Positions 34,684-43,168 of a stretch of DNA of 64,000 bases are shown one piece after another. The translations under genes were made by a program, and so were the position numbers. Origin of the DNA: Hyphomonas sediminis (GTDB lineage: Bacteria; Pseudomonadota; Alphaproteobacteria; Caulobacterales; Hyphomonadaceae); NCBI RefSeq assembly GCF_019679475.1, contig NZ_JAIEZP010000001.1:868001-932000 (forward strand). The letters run 5' to 3'. The notes beneath the pieces were generated by a model. The model was given only the letters and a program-made list of their open reading frames with translations. It had not been told where the DNA came from and ran no database searches. Every line of letters begins with the position of its first letter. Positions within the stretch are counted from its first letter, which is position 1.

Positions 34684-34976
34684 TCCGGTTTGCCTCCACC
34701 GAAGGCCCAGCGGGTTTCGAGGATCGAGACGCGGCCAAACACGCCGCCTTTGACATAAGGGTCGGCTGCATTGAGGGCGCGGGCGGCGTCGGCGCTTTCG
34801 GCCTCCATGAGGAAGACCGAGCCGATCATCTTGCCATCTTCATTGAGTAGCGGCCCCGCCATGCGGCAGGTGTCGCCCAGGCTGACAACCCATTCCAGGT
34901 GGGCGGGGCGGGCGGCGGCGCGGCGCTCGGCGCCGTCGGTCTCATTGTCCAGGCAATGCAGGCAATAGAGCGGCAT
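34680..34976 (-). CDS. YciI family protein
   Basis: A 98-aa ferredoxin-like-fold protein. The family pattern is present: YCLHCLDN, RPAHLEWV with the conserved His, MIGSVFLMEAESADAARALNAADPYVKGGVF and a terminal R-Trp segment. Members act as small dehydrochlorinase-like or regulatory proteins; no activity can be assigned. First gene of a two-gene leftward operon with the GST, and transcribed divergently from the TetR regulator 155 bp away, which may control it. Confidence 0.85.
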   Translation of the reverse strand: MPLYCLHCLDNETDGAERRAAARPAHLEWVVSLGDTCRMAGPLLNEDGKMIGSVFLMEAESADAARALNAADPYVKGGVFGRVSILETRWAFGGGKPE

Positions 34977-35086
34977 GGCGTTTCTCTCCCTGTTGTTCCA
35001 GGCGGCTATGGCACAGGCGGGCGGGGAGTGTCACCGGCAATCTTGGGAACCCTGCCAGTGTCAAGATTCTAACAGTAAATGTATAT

Positions 35087-35108
35087 TGAACACTATATTG
35101 ATCGTTCA
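35087..35108. promoter_or_regulatory. Candidate TetR operator
   Basis: TGAAC (35087-35091) and GTTCA (35104-35108) form an inverted repeat with a 12-bp AT-rich centre. It sits in the 155-bp AT-rich gap between the divergent YciI and TetR genes, 24 bases before the TetR start. Divergent control by the TetR protein is the simplest reading. Confidence 0.4.
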
Positions 35109-35131
35109 GCGATTTGCTGTACACTCATCTA

Positions 35132-35821
35132 ATGACTCAGATGGACGACACCCGGAAGATGATCCTCCACGCCGCCGTGGAGCGCATTCTTCACTATGGC
35201 TACTCGAAGACGACGATGGCTGAGATTGCCAAGGACTGCAACATGTCCGCCGGCAACATCTATCGCTTCTTTGCCTCGAAGCTCGACATTGCCGAGGCGA
35301 TGGCTCGGAAGTTCAACGAAGAAGCATATGCCACCTTCGCCAAGATTGCTGCGCGCAAGAGTTCGGCGGCCGACCGGATGCGCGAGATTTTCCATTATGA
35401 GCTGACGCGCACCTATTCGGCGATCGCCGAAGAGGCAAAGATCCTTGAAGTCGCGGAAGTCCTGGCTGACGAACGTCCGCTTTACATGAATGAGAAGCTG
35501 GCAACCGAGCGGACCTATCTCGTCCAGATCATGAATGACGGGGTTGCCAGTGGTGAATTCCGCGCGATCGAGAATGCCGAAGAGGTCGCCGAAATGTGGC
35601 AGGCGGCGCTGATGAAGTTCCGTTTCCCGCAGTTGTTCTCGAAGCTGACGCTGCCGAAGCTTCAGCGGGAAATTGATGGTGTGATGGATTTGTTGCTGGC
35701 CGCGCTATCGCCCGGCGCCACGACACCAGCAGCCTGGGAAGGCCTGCCGGAGACGGTCGATCCGCATTGCGCACCGACTGTTGATGACATCATGAAAAAG
35801 CGGCTGAACGCTGATCAGTGA
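35132..35821 (+). CDS. TetR-family transcriptional regulator
   Basis: A 229-aa regulator. The N-terminal helix-turn-helix (about 8-54) has the typical ILHAAVERILHYGYSKTTMAEIAKDC and the recognition helix MSAGNIYRFFASKLDI. The C-terminal ligand domain (about 70-200) resembles the TetR_C family seen with envelope or efflux genes, but no ligand can be named. ATG 35132 is preferred; ATG 35141 is also in frame. It faces the YciI-GST operon across a short gap containing an inverted repeat, so those genes are the likely targets. Confidence 0.88.
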   Translation: MTQMDDTRKMILHAAVERILHYGYSKTTMAEIAKDCNMSAGNIYRFFASKLDIAEAMARKFNEEAYATFAKIAARKSSAADRMREIFHYELTRTYSAIAEEAKILEVAEVLADERPLYMNEKLATERTYLVQIMNDGVASGEFRAIENAEEVAEMWQAALMKFRFPQLFSKLTLPKLQREIDGVMDLLLAALSPGATTPAAWEGLPETVDPHCAPTVDDIMKKRLNADQ

Positions 35822-35840
35822 ACGAAATCGAATTTATTCA

Positions 35841-35868
35841 TTGATTATTCCTCAGGGCGTGCTATATG
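35841..35868 (+). promoter_or_regulatory. Predicted promoter of a small gene
   Basis: TTGATT (35841-35846) and TATATG (35863-35868) are spaced by 16 bp, 53 bases before the microprotein ATG. It lies in an AT-rich island just after the TetR stop. Confidence 0.4.
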
Positions 35869-35920
35869 ACGTTCATGGGCAGCGGTGGTCGCAGGCCCAA
35901 CCCGTCAGAAAGCTCTCACC

Positions 35921-36034
35921 ATGTCCTCGTCGTCTCAGGAAAATCGCCAGTCCCTCCTGTCGTTCCTCGCGGCAATCCCGGCCGCTGCCCTCGTCATGTG
36001 GGCGACCCTGCAGCTCGCAAATTTCGTGGTCTAA
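35921..36034 (+). CDS. Predicted 37-aa single-pass membrane microprotein
   Basis: ATG 35921 opens a 37-codon frame. The protein has a polar start (MSSSSQENRQ) and one hydrophobic helix (about 12-33, LLSFLAAIPAAALVMWATL) ending in ANFVV. It is bracketed by a promoter-like sequence upstream and a strong terminator downstream, with no larger gene in the 359-bp gap. The ribosome site is weak (AGAAAG). Function unknown. Small size makes chance coding possible, but the full transcription-unit layout supports it. Confidence 0.5.
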   Translation: MSSSSQENRQSLLSFLAAIPAAALVMWATLQLANFVV

Positions 36035-36052
36035 GGCCATAATTCACCGCCA

Positions 36053-36085
36053 CAGCAGGCGTTTCCCCTGCCGCTTGCTGTGGAG
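36053..36085 (+). other. Hairpin in the 3' region of the microprotein unit
   Basis: CCACAGCAGGCG and CGCTTGCTGTGG form a near-perfect 12-bp stem with one wobble, 20 bases after the microprotein stop. With the terminator after it, the transcript would end in two stable hairpins, as in some small-RNA or stable mRNA ends. Confidence 0.45.
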
Positions 36086-36123
36086 TGCCGGCCCGGGTTT
36101 TCCTCCCGCCCCATCCGGCAAAA

Positions 36124-36158
36124 CGGGCGCCTTTCAGACGGGCGCCCGTATTTTTTTG
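36124..36158. terminator. Strong, probably bidirectional terminator
   Basis: A 9-bp stem (ACGGGCGCC / GGCGCCCGT) is followed rightward by A and seven Ts. Read leftward it is followed by TTTT, so it also serves the convergent tsaD gene. Confidence 0.9.
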
Positions 36159-36180
36159 TCCTGAAGTGAAGGGTTTTCCG

Positions 36181-37266
36181 TCAGGCCTTGGCGCCGCGGC
36201 GGCCCGCGCCGAAGACAGGATCTGCCTTGGCAGAGGCTTCGTCTAACGGCCAGCGCGGGCGCGCGCCTGATGCGAGGCCTTCGGCGTCTTTGCCCGCAGC
36301 GAGGCGTTCGGCCCCGGCGAGCGCGATCATCGCCGCATTATCGGTGCAGTGGCGCAGAGGCGGGGCAATCAGCCGGGCGCCGTTGGCGCTTGCGGCCGCT
36401 TCCAGCGCGGCGCGGATTGCCTTGTTGGAGGCGACGCCTCCGGCCACGACGAAGCGCTTTTCATCTGCGTCCGCATCAAATCCAGCCAGCGCGCGGCGCG
36501 TTTTTTCTGCAAGCACATCGCAGATTGCGGCCTGGAAGCTGGCGCAGATGTCTGCCTTTTCCTGATCGGTGCGGGCGCCTTCCGAGGCGCGCGCGATGGC
36601 CGTTTTGAGGCCCGCAAAGCTCATTTCAAGGCCGGGCCGGCCCAGTAGCGGGCGCGGGAAATCATGTGCCTTCGGATTGCCCGAAGCCGCCATTTTCTCA
36701 ACCGCTGGGCCGCCGGGAAAGCCAAGGCCGAGCAGCTTGGCCACCTTGTCAAAGGCTTCGCCCGCGGCGTCGTCAATGGTGGAGCCAAGTCGGCGATAAT
36801 CACCTAGCCCGCGCACTTCGAGAAACTGGCAATGCCCGCCGGAAACCAGCAGCAGGAGATAAGGGAAGGGGCAATCTTCGCTGAGGCGAGGCGAGAGGGC
36901 ATGCCCTTCCAGATGGTTCACCGGGATAAAGGGCTTGCCGGCGGCCTGCGCAATCGCCTTGCCGGTCATCAGCCCCACCAGAACGCCGCCGATCAGGCCG
37001 GGGCCGGCAGTTGCGGCCACGCCGTCCAGATCTGCGTATTTCAAGCCCGAGGCATTCATGGCGGCGGCGACGGTCAGGTCCGCCAGCTCGGCATGGGCGC
37101 GTGCAGCAATTTCCGGCACCACACCAAGATAGGGCGCATGTTCGGCCAGCTGGGTACGGATCACATCGGAGAGCAAAGTGGCTTTCCCGTCTTCAAAGCG
37201 CAGCACGGCGGCAGCGGTTTCATCGCAGCTGGTTTCGATGCCGAGGAGGGTCAGGGGCTTGCTCAT
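36181..37266 (-). CDS. tsaD: tRNA N6-adenosine threonylcarbamoyltransferase
   Basis: A 361-aa cytoplasmic ASKHA-fold enzyme that transfers the threonylcarbamoyl group to A37 of ANN-decoding tRNAs (t6A), working with TsaB and TsaE. It has GIETSCDET (9-16), VPEIAARAH, the metal-binding HLEGH (His118, His122), SGGHCQ, and the late CTDNAAMIA. The last 35 residues form a polar tail after the conserved core. ATG 37266 is preferred over an in-frame ATG nine bases upstream. It is monocistronic and ends at the bidirectional terminator. Confidence 0.95.
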   Translation of the reverse strand: MSKPLTLLGIETSCDETAAAVLRFEDGKATLLSDVIRTQLAEHAPYLGVVPEIAARAHAELADLTVAAAMNASGLKYADLDGVAATAGPGLIGGVLVGLMTGKAIAQAAGKPFIPVNHLEGHALSPRLSEDCPFPYLLLLVSGGHCQFLEVRGLGDYRRLGSTIDDAAGEAFDKVAKLLGLGFPGGPAVEKMAASGNPKAHDFPRPLLGRPGLEMSFAGLKTAIARASEGARTDQEKADICASFQAAICDVLAEKTRRALAGFDADADEKRFVVAGGVASNKAIRAALEAAASANGARLIAPPLRHCTDNAAMIALAGAERLAAGKDAEGLASGARPRWPLDEASAKADPVFGAGRRGAKA

Positions 37267-37380
37267 GGGGCGCATATAGCGGGGCGGGGGCGGGGAATCG
37301 ATTGAATTTCAACAGTCCGGGGAACTCAATGGAGGGGTTTTTCGGAGAAGCTGCGTGCCGGGACCAGGGAGGAAGGGCCT

Positions 37381-37950
37381 ATGGCGCGCAAAGCAGGCGT
37401 TCTCGAGTTTCGACGACCGAAGCGGCGTGCCGTGCTGATCCCTGGCATCCAGCGTACAAACAAGCTGCGTTTTGGGCGCAGGCGCCCAATGAGTGTACCG
37501 CGCCAGCTGTTGATTCTGGCCATCGCGCCGCTCGGGCTGCTAGCGGTTGTGGCCATGACCGAGCGTCAGGCCAGTTTGCGTGATCCGGTGCCTGAAGTCA
37601 CGGCCCATCCGAGTGCAGCCAGGCACGCTGTTTCCTGGGTGGACGGCGACAGTGGCAGGATCGGTGAGGTACGTTTCAGGCTGTATGGGGTGGACGCCCC
37701 AGAAGGCTCGCCCAGCAAGGCTTATTGTGACCTGGAACAGCGAAGGGCGATTGGCGCAAGGCTGGCTGCCCGCACACTGACCAATCAGGGAAATGTCCGC
37801 ATCGAGGAGATGGGAATGGACCGCTATGGCAGACTGCTCGTCAGGTTGTCTGTCGCCGGAGAAGATGTTGCCAGCAAGCTGGTCGCGCAGGGGCATCTCA
37901 AGACCTGGGACTATGACGCCGGCGAGACGAAGCCTGATTGGTGTTCCTGA
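37381..37950 (+). CDS. Membrane-anchored thermonuclease-family protein
   Basis: A 189-aa protein. A very basic N-terminus (1-40, FRRPKRRAV, RFGRRRP) precedes one membrane helix (about 42-60), then an SNase-like OB-fold domain (about 80-185). The catalytic region is recognisable: WVDGDS (Ca-binding Asp region), RLYGVDAPEG, and DRYGRLLVRL with the Arg. GGGAGGAAGG precedes ATG 37381. The orientation rule (positive inside) puts the nuclease domain in the periplasm, where it could degrade nucleic acid. It is a single gene. Confidence 0.8.
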   Translation: MARKAGVLEFRRPKRRAVLIPGIQRTNKLRFGRRRPMSVPRQLLILAIAPLGLLAVVAMTERQASLRDPVPEVTAHPSAARHAVSWVDGDSGRIGEVRFRLYGVDAPEGSPSKAYCDLEQRRAIGARLAARTLTNQGNVRIEEMGMDRYGRLLVRLSVAGEDVASKLVAQGHLKTWDYDAGETKPDWCS

Positions 37951-38019
37951 AAAATGGCGTCTTCCGGTCCACGCCAAATAGGCTAGCTTGCCCCCAAGGA
38001 ACTGATGACGGGGAGTGGG

Positions 38020-39684
38020 ATGCGGATGGACCGGCGCGCCTTTATTGGCGGAGCAGCGTTTACGCTCGGATTGGCGGCTTGCGGCGGGCGTGCCGGGGGC
38101 CTTGCTGGCCCGCCCGCACCAGATGGCCTGCTGTTGCCGGTACGCGACTACATGGACGCCCATCGTGCGGCCTGGGGCCTGCCGGGAATGACGCTGGCGG
38201 CTGTCTCCCGCGAGGGGGCCAGCGCGACGGCCACCAGCGGCTTTGCCAATCTGGAAACGCAGACCCCGGTTGATGGCGATCACCTGTTCCAGATCGGTTC
38301 TATTAGCAAGATGTTCACGGCGCTGGCAGCCTGGTCGCTGATTGCGGAGGGCAAGCTGGCGCCGGAAACGCGCCTGGCCGACCTGCTCGACAATGTCGTC
38401 ATTCAGGGCGGGGAGGGTATCACGCTCCAGCACCTGCTGAACCACACGTCGGGCCTGCCGGCCGACGTACCAATCTTTGCCGAAGGTGGGCTCTGGGTGG
38501 GCTATGATCCGGGCACAAACTGGTCCTATTCCAACACAGGATACGACCTGGCAGGACGGATGATGGTGGCCGCCAGCGGGCAATCCTATCCGGACCTCAT
38601 CCAGACACGCGTGCTGGACCCGCTGGGAATGACGCAGACCAAACCGGCAATTCGCACGATTGACCGGCCGCTCTATGCGCAGGGGTATGAACCGCTCTAT
38701 TTCGACCGTGCCTTGCCGCGTCCATTCCCGGTTGCGCCCGCGCCCTGGATCGATTCCGATAGTCCGGCAGGCTGCATTGCCGCGACCAGCGAAGACATGT
38801 CAAAATTTCTCCGTTTCCTGATCGATCTTTCGGCGGGGAAGGGTGGGTCTGTTTTGCCCGATGACATTGCCGTTCGCTTTCTGGCGGACCCGGTCTCCGG
38901 CTGGGGGCCAGATGCTGCCTATGGCAATGGCATCGCGCGGATCAGGGTTAATGGCCGGGATTATCTCCACCATACGGGCGGTATGGTTTCCTTCTCTTCC
39001 TCGCTGCATGTGGATATTGAAGCGGGCGTGGCGGCTTATGCCTCGTCCAATGTGCATTATGGCTTTGGCTACCGGCCTGTGCGTGTGACAGCATATGCCT
39101 GCGAAACACAGCGGGCCGCCGGGGCCGGGCAGGCGACGCCGGTGGCTCCGCTGCCGTTCGATCCGGTCGAGGGGCCGGAGCAGTTTGCCGGAACGTTTAT
39201 GGCAGCCGATGGGGATGTGTTCGAAGTCATCCTGAAGGAAGGCGATTTGCGTTTGCTCCGTGCGGGCCACGATAGCGCGCTTCAGGGCCTGATGGCGCAG
39301 CGCTTCTCCACCGACGATCCCGACTTCGCCTTCGACGGCGTGGTGATTGAGGCGGTGGACGGCAAGGCCGTACGTGCTTGGGTTGGTGCGAAGGAATATC
39401 TCGTCGATCCGTCTGCGGGGTATAAGCCTGCGGCGCCGACCGAGCTGCTGGCGCTGGCAGGGCGGTATGTCGATGACGACCGCTGGGGCGTGCCGGTCAG
39501 CGTCTATGCCCGGGATGGGGCTTTGCTGCTGGAGAATGTCGCGCCATTGGAGCTGATGCCGGAGGGGTATTGGCGGATTGCCGGGGAGGAGGGCGCAGAG
39601 CGCCTGCGCTTCGACACCGTCATCAATGGCGTGGCGCAGGTGCTTGTTTATTCGGGAATTCCATTCGTGCGCCGGGACATTTGA
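38020..39684 (+). CDS. Class C beta-lactamase-fold serine hydrolase, Tat/lipoprotein
   Basis: A 554-aa protein. The N-terminus is Tat-like (MDRRAFIGGAAF) ending in a lipobox (LAAC, Cys21), so folded export and lipid anchoring are likely. The hydrolase domain has SISK (nucleophile Ser94, Lys97), YSN (170-172) and an HTG triad-box analogue near 331. About 170 C-terminal residues form a beta-rich region as in D-aminopeptidase/esterase-like relatives. A penicillin-binding or esterase role is as likely as true beta-lactamase activity. GGGGAG precedes ATG 38020. Confidence 0.82.
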   Translation: MRMDRRAFIGGAAFTLGLAACGGRAGGLAGPPAPDGLLLPVRDYMDAHRAAWGLPGMTLAAVSREGASATATSGFANLETQTPVDGDHLFQIGSISKMFTALAAWSLIAEGKLAPETRLADLLDNVVIQGGEGITLQHLLNHTSGLPADVPIFAEGGLWVGYDPGTNWSYSNTGYDLAGRMMVAASGQSYPDLIQTRVLDPLGMTQTKPAIRTIDRPLYAQGYEPLYFDRALPRPFPVAPAPWIDSDSPAGCIAATSEDMSKFLRFLIDLSAGKGGSVLPDDIAVRFLADPVSGWGPDAAYGNGIARIRVNGRDYLHHTGGMVSFSSSLHVDIEAGVAAYASSNVHYGFGYRPVRVTAYACETQRAAGAGQATPVAPLPFDPVEGPEQFAGTFMAADGDVFEVILKEGDLRLLRAGHDSALQGLMAQRFSTDDPDFAFDGVVIEAVDGKAVRAWVGAKEYLVDPSAGYKPAAPTELLALAGRYVDDDRWGVPVSVYARDGALLLENVAPLELMPEGYWRIAGEEGAERLRFDTVINGVAQVLVYSGIPFVRRDI

Positions 39685-39726
39685 ACCGGCATGTAAGAAG
39701 TTCCCAGCGGGCCGGACTATAGGGGC

Positions 39727-40248
39727 ATGAAGCAGATGCCCGATCAGGAAAAGCGCTACAGGGAGGCTGCCGCCGAGCATGGACCGGCGATGCAGCGTCT
39801 TGCCCGCGCGATGGAGGCAGATCCCGCCCGTCGGCAGGATTTGCTGCAGGAGATGCATGTTGCGCTCTGGCGCAGCCTCGCAGGGTTTGACGGACGGTGC
39901 AGCCTGAAAACATGGGTCTACCGTGTGGCGCATAACACCGCCTCGACGCATGTGGGCCGGGAGGTGCGCCGCAATCGCGGCCTCGTCGGCGTCGAAGCGA
40001 TCGGCGATCTGCCGGGGCACGATAATCAGGCCGCAGAGTATGAGCGGGAAGATGCGCTGGAGCACCTAAACGCCTGGATCCGCGCGTTGAAGCCGGCCGA
40101 CCGGCAAGTGATGACACTCTATCTGGAAGAGCTGGACGCGCCGGCGATCGCGGAGATTACCGGCTTTACGCCGGGCGCCGTGATGACCCGGATTTCTCGC
40201 CTCAAGGCGCGGCTGGCAAAAGATTTCAAGGAAGCAAAGCATGACTGA
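39727..40248 (+). CDS. ECF-type RNA polymerase sigma factor
   Basis: A 173-aa sigma factor lacking regions 1 and 3. Region 2 is at about 18-90 (DLLQEMHVALWRSL, CSLKTWVYRVAHNTA) and region 4 at about 108-165 (LKPADRQVMTLYLEELDAPAIAEITGFTPGAVMTRISRLK, shown here only by its ends). It starts after GGGG and overlaps the following membrane-protein gene by eight bases, so the partner is probably functionally linked, perhaps as an anti-sigma or sensor. No classical zinc-binding anti-sigma motif is present nearby. Confidence 0.88.
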   Translation: MKQMPDQEKRYREAAAEHGPAMQRLARAMEADPARRQDLLQEMHVALWRSLAGFDGRCSLKTWVYRVAHNTASTHVGREVRRNRGLVGVEAIGDLPGHDNQAAEYEREDALEHLNAWIRALKPADRQVMTLYLEELDAPAIAEITGFTPGAVMTRISRLKARLAKDFKEAKHD

Positions 40249-40828
40249 GACAGATCCTCTTCGCGCCCTCTGGGCCGGGCAGGCGACCCCGGAATTCGCC
40301 ATGACGCCAGAAGCGCTGCGCCAGAAGGCGGGCGGCTTTCAACGCACCATCCGGCTGCGGAACATCACCGAATATGCCGCCGCGATTTTCGTCGTCGGTG
40401 TGTTCGGGTGGATGGCGTTCCTGATCCCGGAGCCGGTGGTAAAGCTTGGCTGCGCGCTGATCGTGGCGGGTACGCTCTATGTCTGCTGGAAGCTCTATCA
40501 CGTGGCGAGCGCGGCGGGGCGCAAGCAGCTGGATGCCGCGCTCAGCCTGACGGCGTTTCACCGGGCCGAACTGACGCGGCAGCGGGACGCGCTGGCTACC
40601 GTCTGGCGCTGGTATCTCTTGCCCTTCGTGCCGGGAGTACTGGTTTTCCTCGGCGGGGTGGCGTTCACGCCGGCCAATCCTGCGCCGCTGGCGGCAAAGC
40701 TGATGATGTTCCTTGTGGAGATTGGCTTCTGCGGGGTGATGTTTGCGGCAATTGCCTGGCTGAACGCCCGTGCAGTGAAAGGGCTGGATGCGGAGCTGGC
40801 GGCATTGGCAGAGGCAGAGGGCGAATAA
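40241..40828 (+). CDS. Membrane protein coupled to the ECF sigma gene
   Basis: A 195-aa protein with a cytoplasmic N-terminus (1-45) followed by four hydrophobic helices (about 46-62, 66-86, 126-145 and 155-175). The N-terminal segment ALRQKAGGFQRTIRLRN could contact the sigma factor, but there is no ZAS (HxxxCxxC) motif. I call it a putative sigma-associated membrane protein because its start overlaps the sigma gene by eight bases. Similar sigma/membrane pairs occur in other alphaproteobacteria. Function is inferred only from position. Confidence 0.65.
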   Translation: MTETDPLRALWAGQATPEFAMTPEALRQKAGGFQRTIRLRNITEYAAAIFVVGVFGWMAFLIPEPVVKLGCALIVAGTLYVCWKLYHVASAAGRKQLDAALSLTAFHRAELTRQRDALATVWRWYLLPFVPGVLVFLGGVAFTPANPAPLAAKLMMFLVEIGFCGVMFAAIAWLNARAVKGLDAELAALAEAEGE

Positions 40829-40896
40829 TCGCTTGATTTCCTTGAGGGCAGGGCGGCAGATTTGCCGCCCTGAACGTCATATTCCGGGAGGTTTCC

Positions 40897-41322
40897 ATGA
40901 CCCAAGCCATTCTTCTGCCTGCCGCCGTTCTTGTTGCGTGGACGCTGGTGATCTGGGTCTGGATGCTGGCAACGCGCGTGCCCGCCATGCAGAAGGCGCG
41001 GCTGCATCCGGAGAAGGCCAGGCATACGCGCGGCGACGCATGGAACGCGCTGCCGTCCGAAGTTCGTCAGGTGGCGGACAATTACAACCACCTGATGGAA
41101 CAGCCGACGATCTTCTATGCCATCGTGATGGTGCTGGCCGTCAGCGGCGAGGCAGGCATGGTGGATGTGGGCCTTGCCTGGGCCTATGCGGGCCTGCGCA
41201 TCCTCCACTCGCTCTGGCAGGTGACGCGGAACGTCGTGATGATCCGCTTCTACCTGTTTGTGGTGTCCACGCTGGTCCTGTTCCCGATGGCGGGCCGGGC
41301 GATTTATCTGCTAGCGCTATAA
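40897..41322 (+). CDS. MAPEG family membrane protein
   Basis: A 141-aa protein of the membrane-associated eicosanoid/glutathione-metabolism family with four helices. The signature NYNHLMEQPTIFYA lies near 62-75 and the second conserved part, RILHSLWQVTRN, near 104-115. Relatives include microsomal glutathione transferases, so glutathione-linked membrane chemistry is plausible. GGGAGG lies before the ATG. A hairpin (CAGGGCGGC / GCCGCCCTG, 40849-40872) separates it from the sigma/membrane pair. Confidence 0.85.
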   Translation: MTQAILLPAAVLVAWTLVIWVWMLATRVPAMQKARLHPEKARHTRGDAWNALPSEVRQVADNYNHLMEQPTIFYAIVMVLAVSGEAGMVDVGLAWAYAGLRILHSLWQVTRNVVMIRFYLFVVSTLVLFPMAGRAIYLLAL

Positions 41323-41543
41323 TGACGCAAGTGATGTGGACCGGCGCCAATGCGCAACGAATTTCTCGCGGATGGTGTCGCCATCCGGAGGATGGGGGCT
41401 CGAATTTTAGCAATTGAGACCGTAGAATTTTTTAGATTAGTATAGATACAAAAGGGCTCAGAGACATCTCGATTACATGATTTTGCTTGAATGAGATCTA
41501 CGGCAAGAGGTGTTGTAGATTACTATATGGAAGGGGCGGGCTG

Positions 41544-41960
41544 ATGATGAAAGCTCAAAAAATACTCGGACGATGTGGCGCGCCGATACTTTTTTTATTT
41601 GGTGCCGCTTGCGCCAATACTATTCCAACTCCCGATATGGCTTTCAATGCAAATACTCCTCAAGCACTTCTAGTAACTACGGGGGAGTTACAGCAAGTTC
41701 GCGGCAACTTAAGTGACTACAAATTTCGTCGAGTAAATCTCGAGTCGCGGGAGTTTGTTGGGGAAACTGTCACTATTGGTTTTGGGTTTGCTAAGGACAG
41801 ATCCGGAGACGAACTTCGCGAAGCTAGCGGAGAGCGCATTAAAAACCGTACGCTGTTCGCTGTAAAAGCCGTAGAGCCCGGTGACTACGTTCTGGTGGGC
41901 CAATTCGAAGTTAGCAGTGGAACGCCGTACTCCGAGATGGGCTCTGTTTGTTATTCTTGA
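41544..41960 (+). pseudogene. 5' part of a lipoprotein gene split by an IS element
   Basis: ATG 41544 (after GGAAGGGG) opens a lipoprotein signal (ILFLFGAAC, lipobox Cys) and about 138 codons of a beta-rich domain (TIGFGFAK, TLFAVKAVEPGDYVLVGQF). The frame ends at a TGA (41958-41960) that is the first three bases of the insertion element. The sequence is AT-richer and less codon-biased than its neighbours. The remainder of the gene is at 43232-43547. Function unknown; likely an envelope protein of foreign origin. Confidence 0.75.
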
Positions 41961-41983
41961 CCCAGCCCCCTGATCCGGGCCGT

Positions 41984-43168
41984 TTAATTGGAGACTCTGT
42001 TCGCCTTTCTTTCTGGTTGGGGGTGGGTGGTCAAGGCCCGCTGAGCGGAGCTCTTGCGTAGCTCAGGCGAAGCGGGCCGGGCTCGCCGCGCCTGGTCGGC
42101 GAACATCGCCGGAGCGAGACCGCCGAGGGATGTATGTGGGCGGACAGTATTGTAGTCGATCCGCCATGTCTCGATTATGCTGCGAGCTTCGCTCAGCCGG
42201 TCGAACAGGTGTTCGTTGAGGCATTCGTCCCGCAGGCGGCCATTGAACGACTCCACGAACGCATTCTGTGTCGGTTTTCCGGGTGCAATGTAGTGCCATT
42301 CGATGCGGGCCTCCTTCACCCATTTCAGGATCGCGTGACTGGTCAGCTCCGTGCCGTTGTCGGAGACGATCATCTGAGGGCGGCCACGCTGGTCGATCAG
42401 ACGGGAGAGTTCCCGCGCAACGCGGATACCCGACAGCGAGACATCGACAACCGTCGCCAGGGCCTCGCGTGTGAAGTCATCGACGACGCAGAGCGTCCTG
42501 AACCGCCTGCCATCGCTCAGGGCGTCGGAGACGAAGTCGAGGCTCCATCTCTGGTTCGGCCCCTCGGGGAGGTGCATCGGGCTGCGGGTGCCGACTGCGC
42601 GCTTCCGGCCGCGCCGGCGCTTCACGGCGAGACCTTCCTCCTGGTAGATCCGGAACACCTTCTTGTGGTTAGCGCCCAGCCCCTCGCGGTCGAGCAGAAT
42701 GCCCAGCCGACGGTAACCAAACCGGCGGCGGGTCGCAGCCAGCGCCCGCAGACGCTCCCGCATGACAGCATCATCGCCTGCCTGTTTCTCATATTGGAAC
42801 GTTGACCGGTCCAGCTCAGCCAGCTTGCAGGCCCGACGTTCGCTCAGCTCATGCACCTCCATCAGGTGCTGCACGGCCTTGCGTTTGACATCGGGCGTCA
42901 GAAGTTTTTTGACGCAAGATCCTTCAGCGCTGCATTGTCCAGCATTGCCTCGGCCAGCAGGCGCTTCAGCTTGCTGTTCTCGGTCTCCAGCGTCCGCAGC
43001 CGCTGGGCGTCCGACACCGTCATCCCGCCAAATTTGGCCTTCAGCTTGTAGAAGGTCGCATCCGACAGACCGTACTTGCGGCAGATGTCTGCCGTTGGTC
43101 TTCACGCCACTCTCGTGCTCCCGGATCATCGCAATGATCTGCTCGTCTGTGAATCTGCTCTTGCGCAT
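41984..43168 (-). CDS. IS407-group transposase (OrfA/OrfB region read as one 394-aa frame)
   Basis: The open frame has 394 codons. Residues 1-24 match OrfA ([15 protein letters not shown]). Residues about 25-85 are nonsense relative to OrfA, and from residue 86 (VKKLLTPDV) it is a normal OrfB with the rve DDE core: Asp in WSLDFVSD, Asp in IVSDNGTEL and Glu in [16 protein letters not shown]. In an intact element OrfB is reached by -1 slippage at AAAAAAC; here an indel in orfA has already placed the frame there. OrfB looks whole, but without a working OrfA helix-turn-helix the element is probably defective. Confidence 0.85.
   Translation of the reverse strand: MRKSRFTDEQIIAMIREHESGVKTNGRHLPQVRSVGCDLLQAEGQIWRDDGVGRPAAADAGDREQQAEAPAGRGNAGQCSAEGSCVKKLLTPDVKRKAVQHLMEVHELSERRACKLAELDRSTFQYEKQAGDDAVMRERLRALAATRRRFGYRRLGILLDREGLGANHKKVFRIYQEEGLAVKRRRGRKRAVGTRSPMHLPEGPNQRWSLDFVSDALSDGRRFRTLCVVDDFTREALATVVDVSLSGIRVARELSRLIDQRGRPQMIVSDNGTELTSHAILKWVKEARIEWHYIAPGKPTQNAFVESFNGRLRDECLNEHLFDRLSEARSIIETWRIDYNTVRPHTSLGGLAPAMFADQARRARPASPELRKSSAQRALTTHPQPERKANRVSN
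42898..43168 (-). pseudogene. Frameshifted orfA of the IS element
   Basis: After the normal start, a four-base excess near 43093-43096 shifts the frame. In the corrected frame the OrfA sequence resumes with [20 protein letters not shown] and continues through a leucine-rich segment ([18 protein letters not shown]) to TGA at 42900-42898. The region is 271 bases; removing four gives 267, exactly 88 codons plus stop, the usual OrfA length. Confidence 0.75.
42904..42910 (-). promoter_or_regulatory. Slippery heptamer A AAA AAC
   Basis: Read leftward the sequence is A AAA AAC in the corrected OrfA frame, just before the OrfA stop, the classic -1 frameshift site of IS3-family elements. Slippage here would join OrfA to OrfB (VKKLL). 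Confidence 0.75.

Noticed and set aside
38800..40065. A 421-codon minus-strand open frame under the serine hydrolase and sigma genes
   Set aside because: It spans two well-supported genes on the other strand; composition is that of a shadow frame.
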